A model generated the notes under the pieces. That model was given only the letters and a program-made list of their open reading frames with translations. It had not been told where the DNA came from and did no database searches. DNA of 6,667 nucleotides from Clostridia bacterium (lineage in GTDB: Bacteria > Bacillota > Clostridia > UBA1381 > UMGS1253): positions 1 through 6,667 of the forward strand of contig JAFQPV010000302.1 in the NCBI GenBank assembly GCA_017411585.1, read 5' to 3'. Every line of letters begins with the position of its first letter. Positions within the stretch are counted from its first letter, which is position 1. The position numbers were made by a program, and so were the translations under genes. Of the stretch, positions 6,601 through 6,667 are shown piece after piece.

Positions 6601-6667
6601 ATAGCATGTCTGCCGAAAGACCGGTTGTTTCCAAGTCGAACACAACAAAGCTGTCTTTTAGGCTGCA
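3601..6667 (-). CDS. polC: PolC-type DNA polymerase III alpha subunit, 5' partial and frame-broken
   Basis: PolC is the replicative polymerase of low-GC Gram-positives, with built-in 3'-5' proofreading. About 1,020 codons are seen; the full protein is normally about 1,430, so the N-terminal OB and first PHP segments lie outside the window. Numbering from the TTG at 6648, the order is: exonuclease motif II (HNANFD, 84-89) and motif III (HRAVDD, 142-147); the rest of the PHP domain (GDVHFLDPDDE, 313-323); a four-Cys zinc ribbon (C487, C490, C512, C515); catalytic aspartates D541 and D543 in PDIDLNFSGEY and D666 in LKLDILGHDD; a helix-hairpin-helix and OB-like C-terminal region; and a final clamp-binding QLTFDF (1010-1015). 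Exonuclease motif I (VVFDLETTGLSADM, 6646-6605) is in a different frame, open to the window edge, which ends in a stop at 6569-6571. Residues 1-14 of the TTG frame are therefore out-of-frame noise, and that TTG is not the true start. The gene leads the cluster with the small conserved gene and the phosphatase. Confidence 0.93.
6598..6610 (-). other. polC: Reading-frame break in polC
   Basis: Reading the minus strand, the frame ending in codons GAC ATG (6610-6605) gives LETTGLSADM and then runs into LYYGNR and a TAA at 6569-6571. The other frame, beginning about TAT ATT ACG (6603-6598), gives YITEIGAIKVV, the sequence expected directly after the DLETTG motif in PolC. One extra base, or two missing bases, in this interval explains it. 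For example, ATGTGCTAT losing TG gives the observed ATGCTAT. No slippery heptamer is seen that would suggest programmed shifting. Confidence 0.85.

Noticed and set aside
6598..6610. Programmed ribosomal frameshift in polC
   Set aside because: No slippery heptamer, no obvious stimulatory hairpin and no internal Shine-Dalgarno were seen near the junction, and PolC is not known to use frameshifting.
6605..6648. TTG at 6648 as the true start of a shortened PolC
   Set aside because: The first 14 residues from it are out of frame with the exonuclease motif DLETTG, which is open to the window edge in another frame; there is no ribosome binding site before the TTG.
1..6667. Mobile element, CRISPR array, tRNA, riboswitch or anti-phage system
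   Set aside because: No transposase, integrase, repeated spacer array, cloverleaf or structured leader was seen; genes and short intergenic regions account for the whole window.

Overview
This window looks like a chromosomal housekeeping segment from a low-GC-lineage Firmicute, most likely a Clostridia member (an Oscillospirales-like gut anaerobe is my guess). The lineage call rests on a PolC-type replicative polymerase, a DinB with clostridial-style motifs, strong AAGGAGG-type ribosome binding sites, near-consensus sigma-A promoters and a Gram-positive-type SOS box. The base composition is moderate rather than very AT-rich. The species cannot be named from sequence alone. I see no mobile element, CRISPR array, tRNA or rRNA, and no gene-free stretch longer than about 150 bases.

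Layout: the left edge (1-276, + strand) holds the last 91 codons of an AraC-family regulator, whose DNA-binding domain is complete or nearly so. It converges on dinB (minus strand, ending at 325), and one hairpin with A and T tracts on either side (293-326) serves as a terminator for both. dinB encodes a Y-family translesion DNA polymerase. It has its own promoter with perfect -35 and -10 hexamers, and a perfect inverted repeat over the expected transcription start that resembles a LexA/DinR box. Immediately upstream on the same strand is galE (UDP-glucose 4-epimerase), bounded by its own promoter and a hairpin terminator.

From the right edge, a minus-strand gene cluster reads polC (5' end outside the window), then a 112-residue conserved protein of unknown function (DUF6054-like), then a low-molecular-weight protein tyrosine phosphatase. 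The genes are 11-12 bases apart, and the stop codon of each upstream gene lies inside the Shine-Dalgarno sequence of the next, so they are probably co-transcribed and translationally coupled. No terminator is visible before galE, so read-through into it is possible.

The most notable observation is a reading-frame break in polC near 6598-6610. The first proofreading-exonuclease motif (DLETTG) is in one frame, and everything downstream, from ITEIGAIK to the C-terminus, is in another. This is either a sequence error or a truly broken polC. Other points of interest are the probable SOS operator of dinB, a Cys gatekeeper in GalE that predicts activity on N-acetylated sugars, and an eroded beta-clamp-binding motif in DinB. 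I found no clear sign of a previously undescribed multi-gene system. The least understood element is the small conserved protein between polC and the phosphatase.
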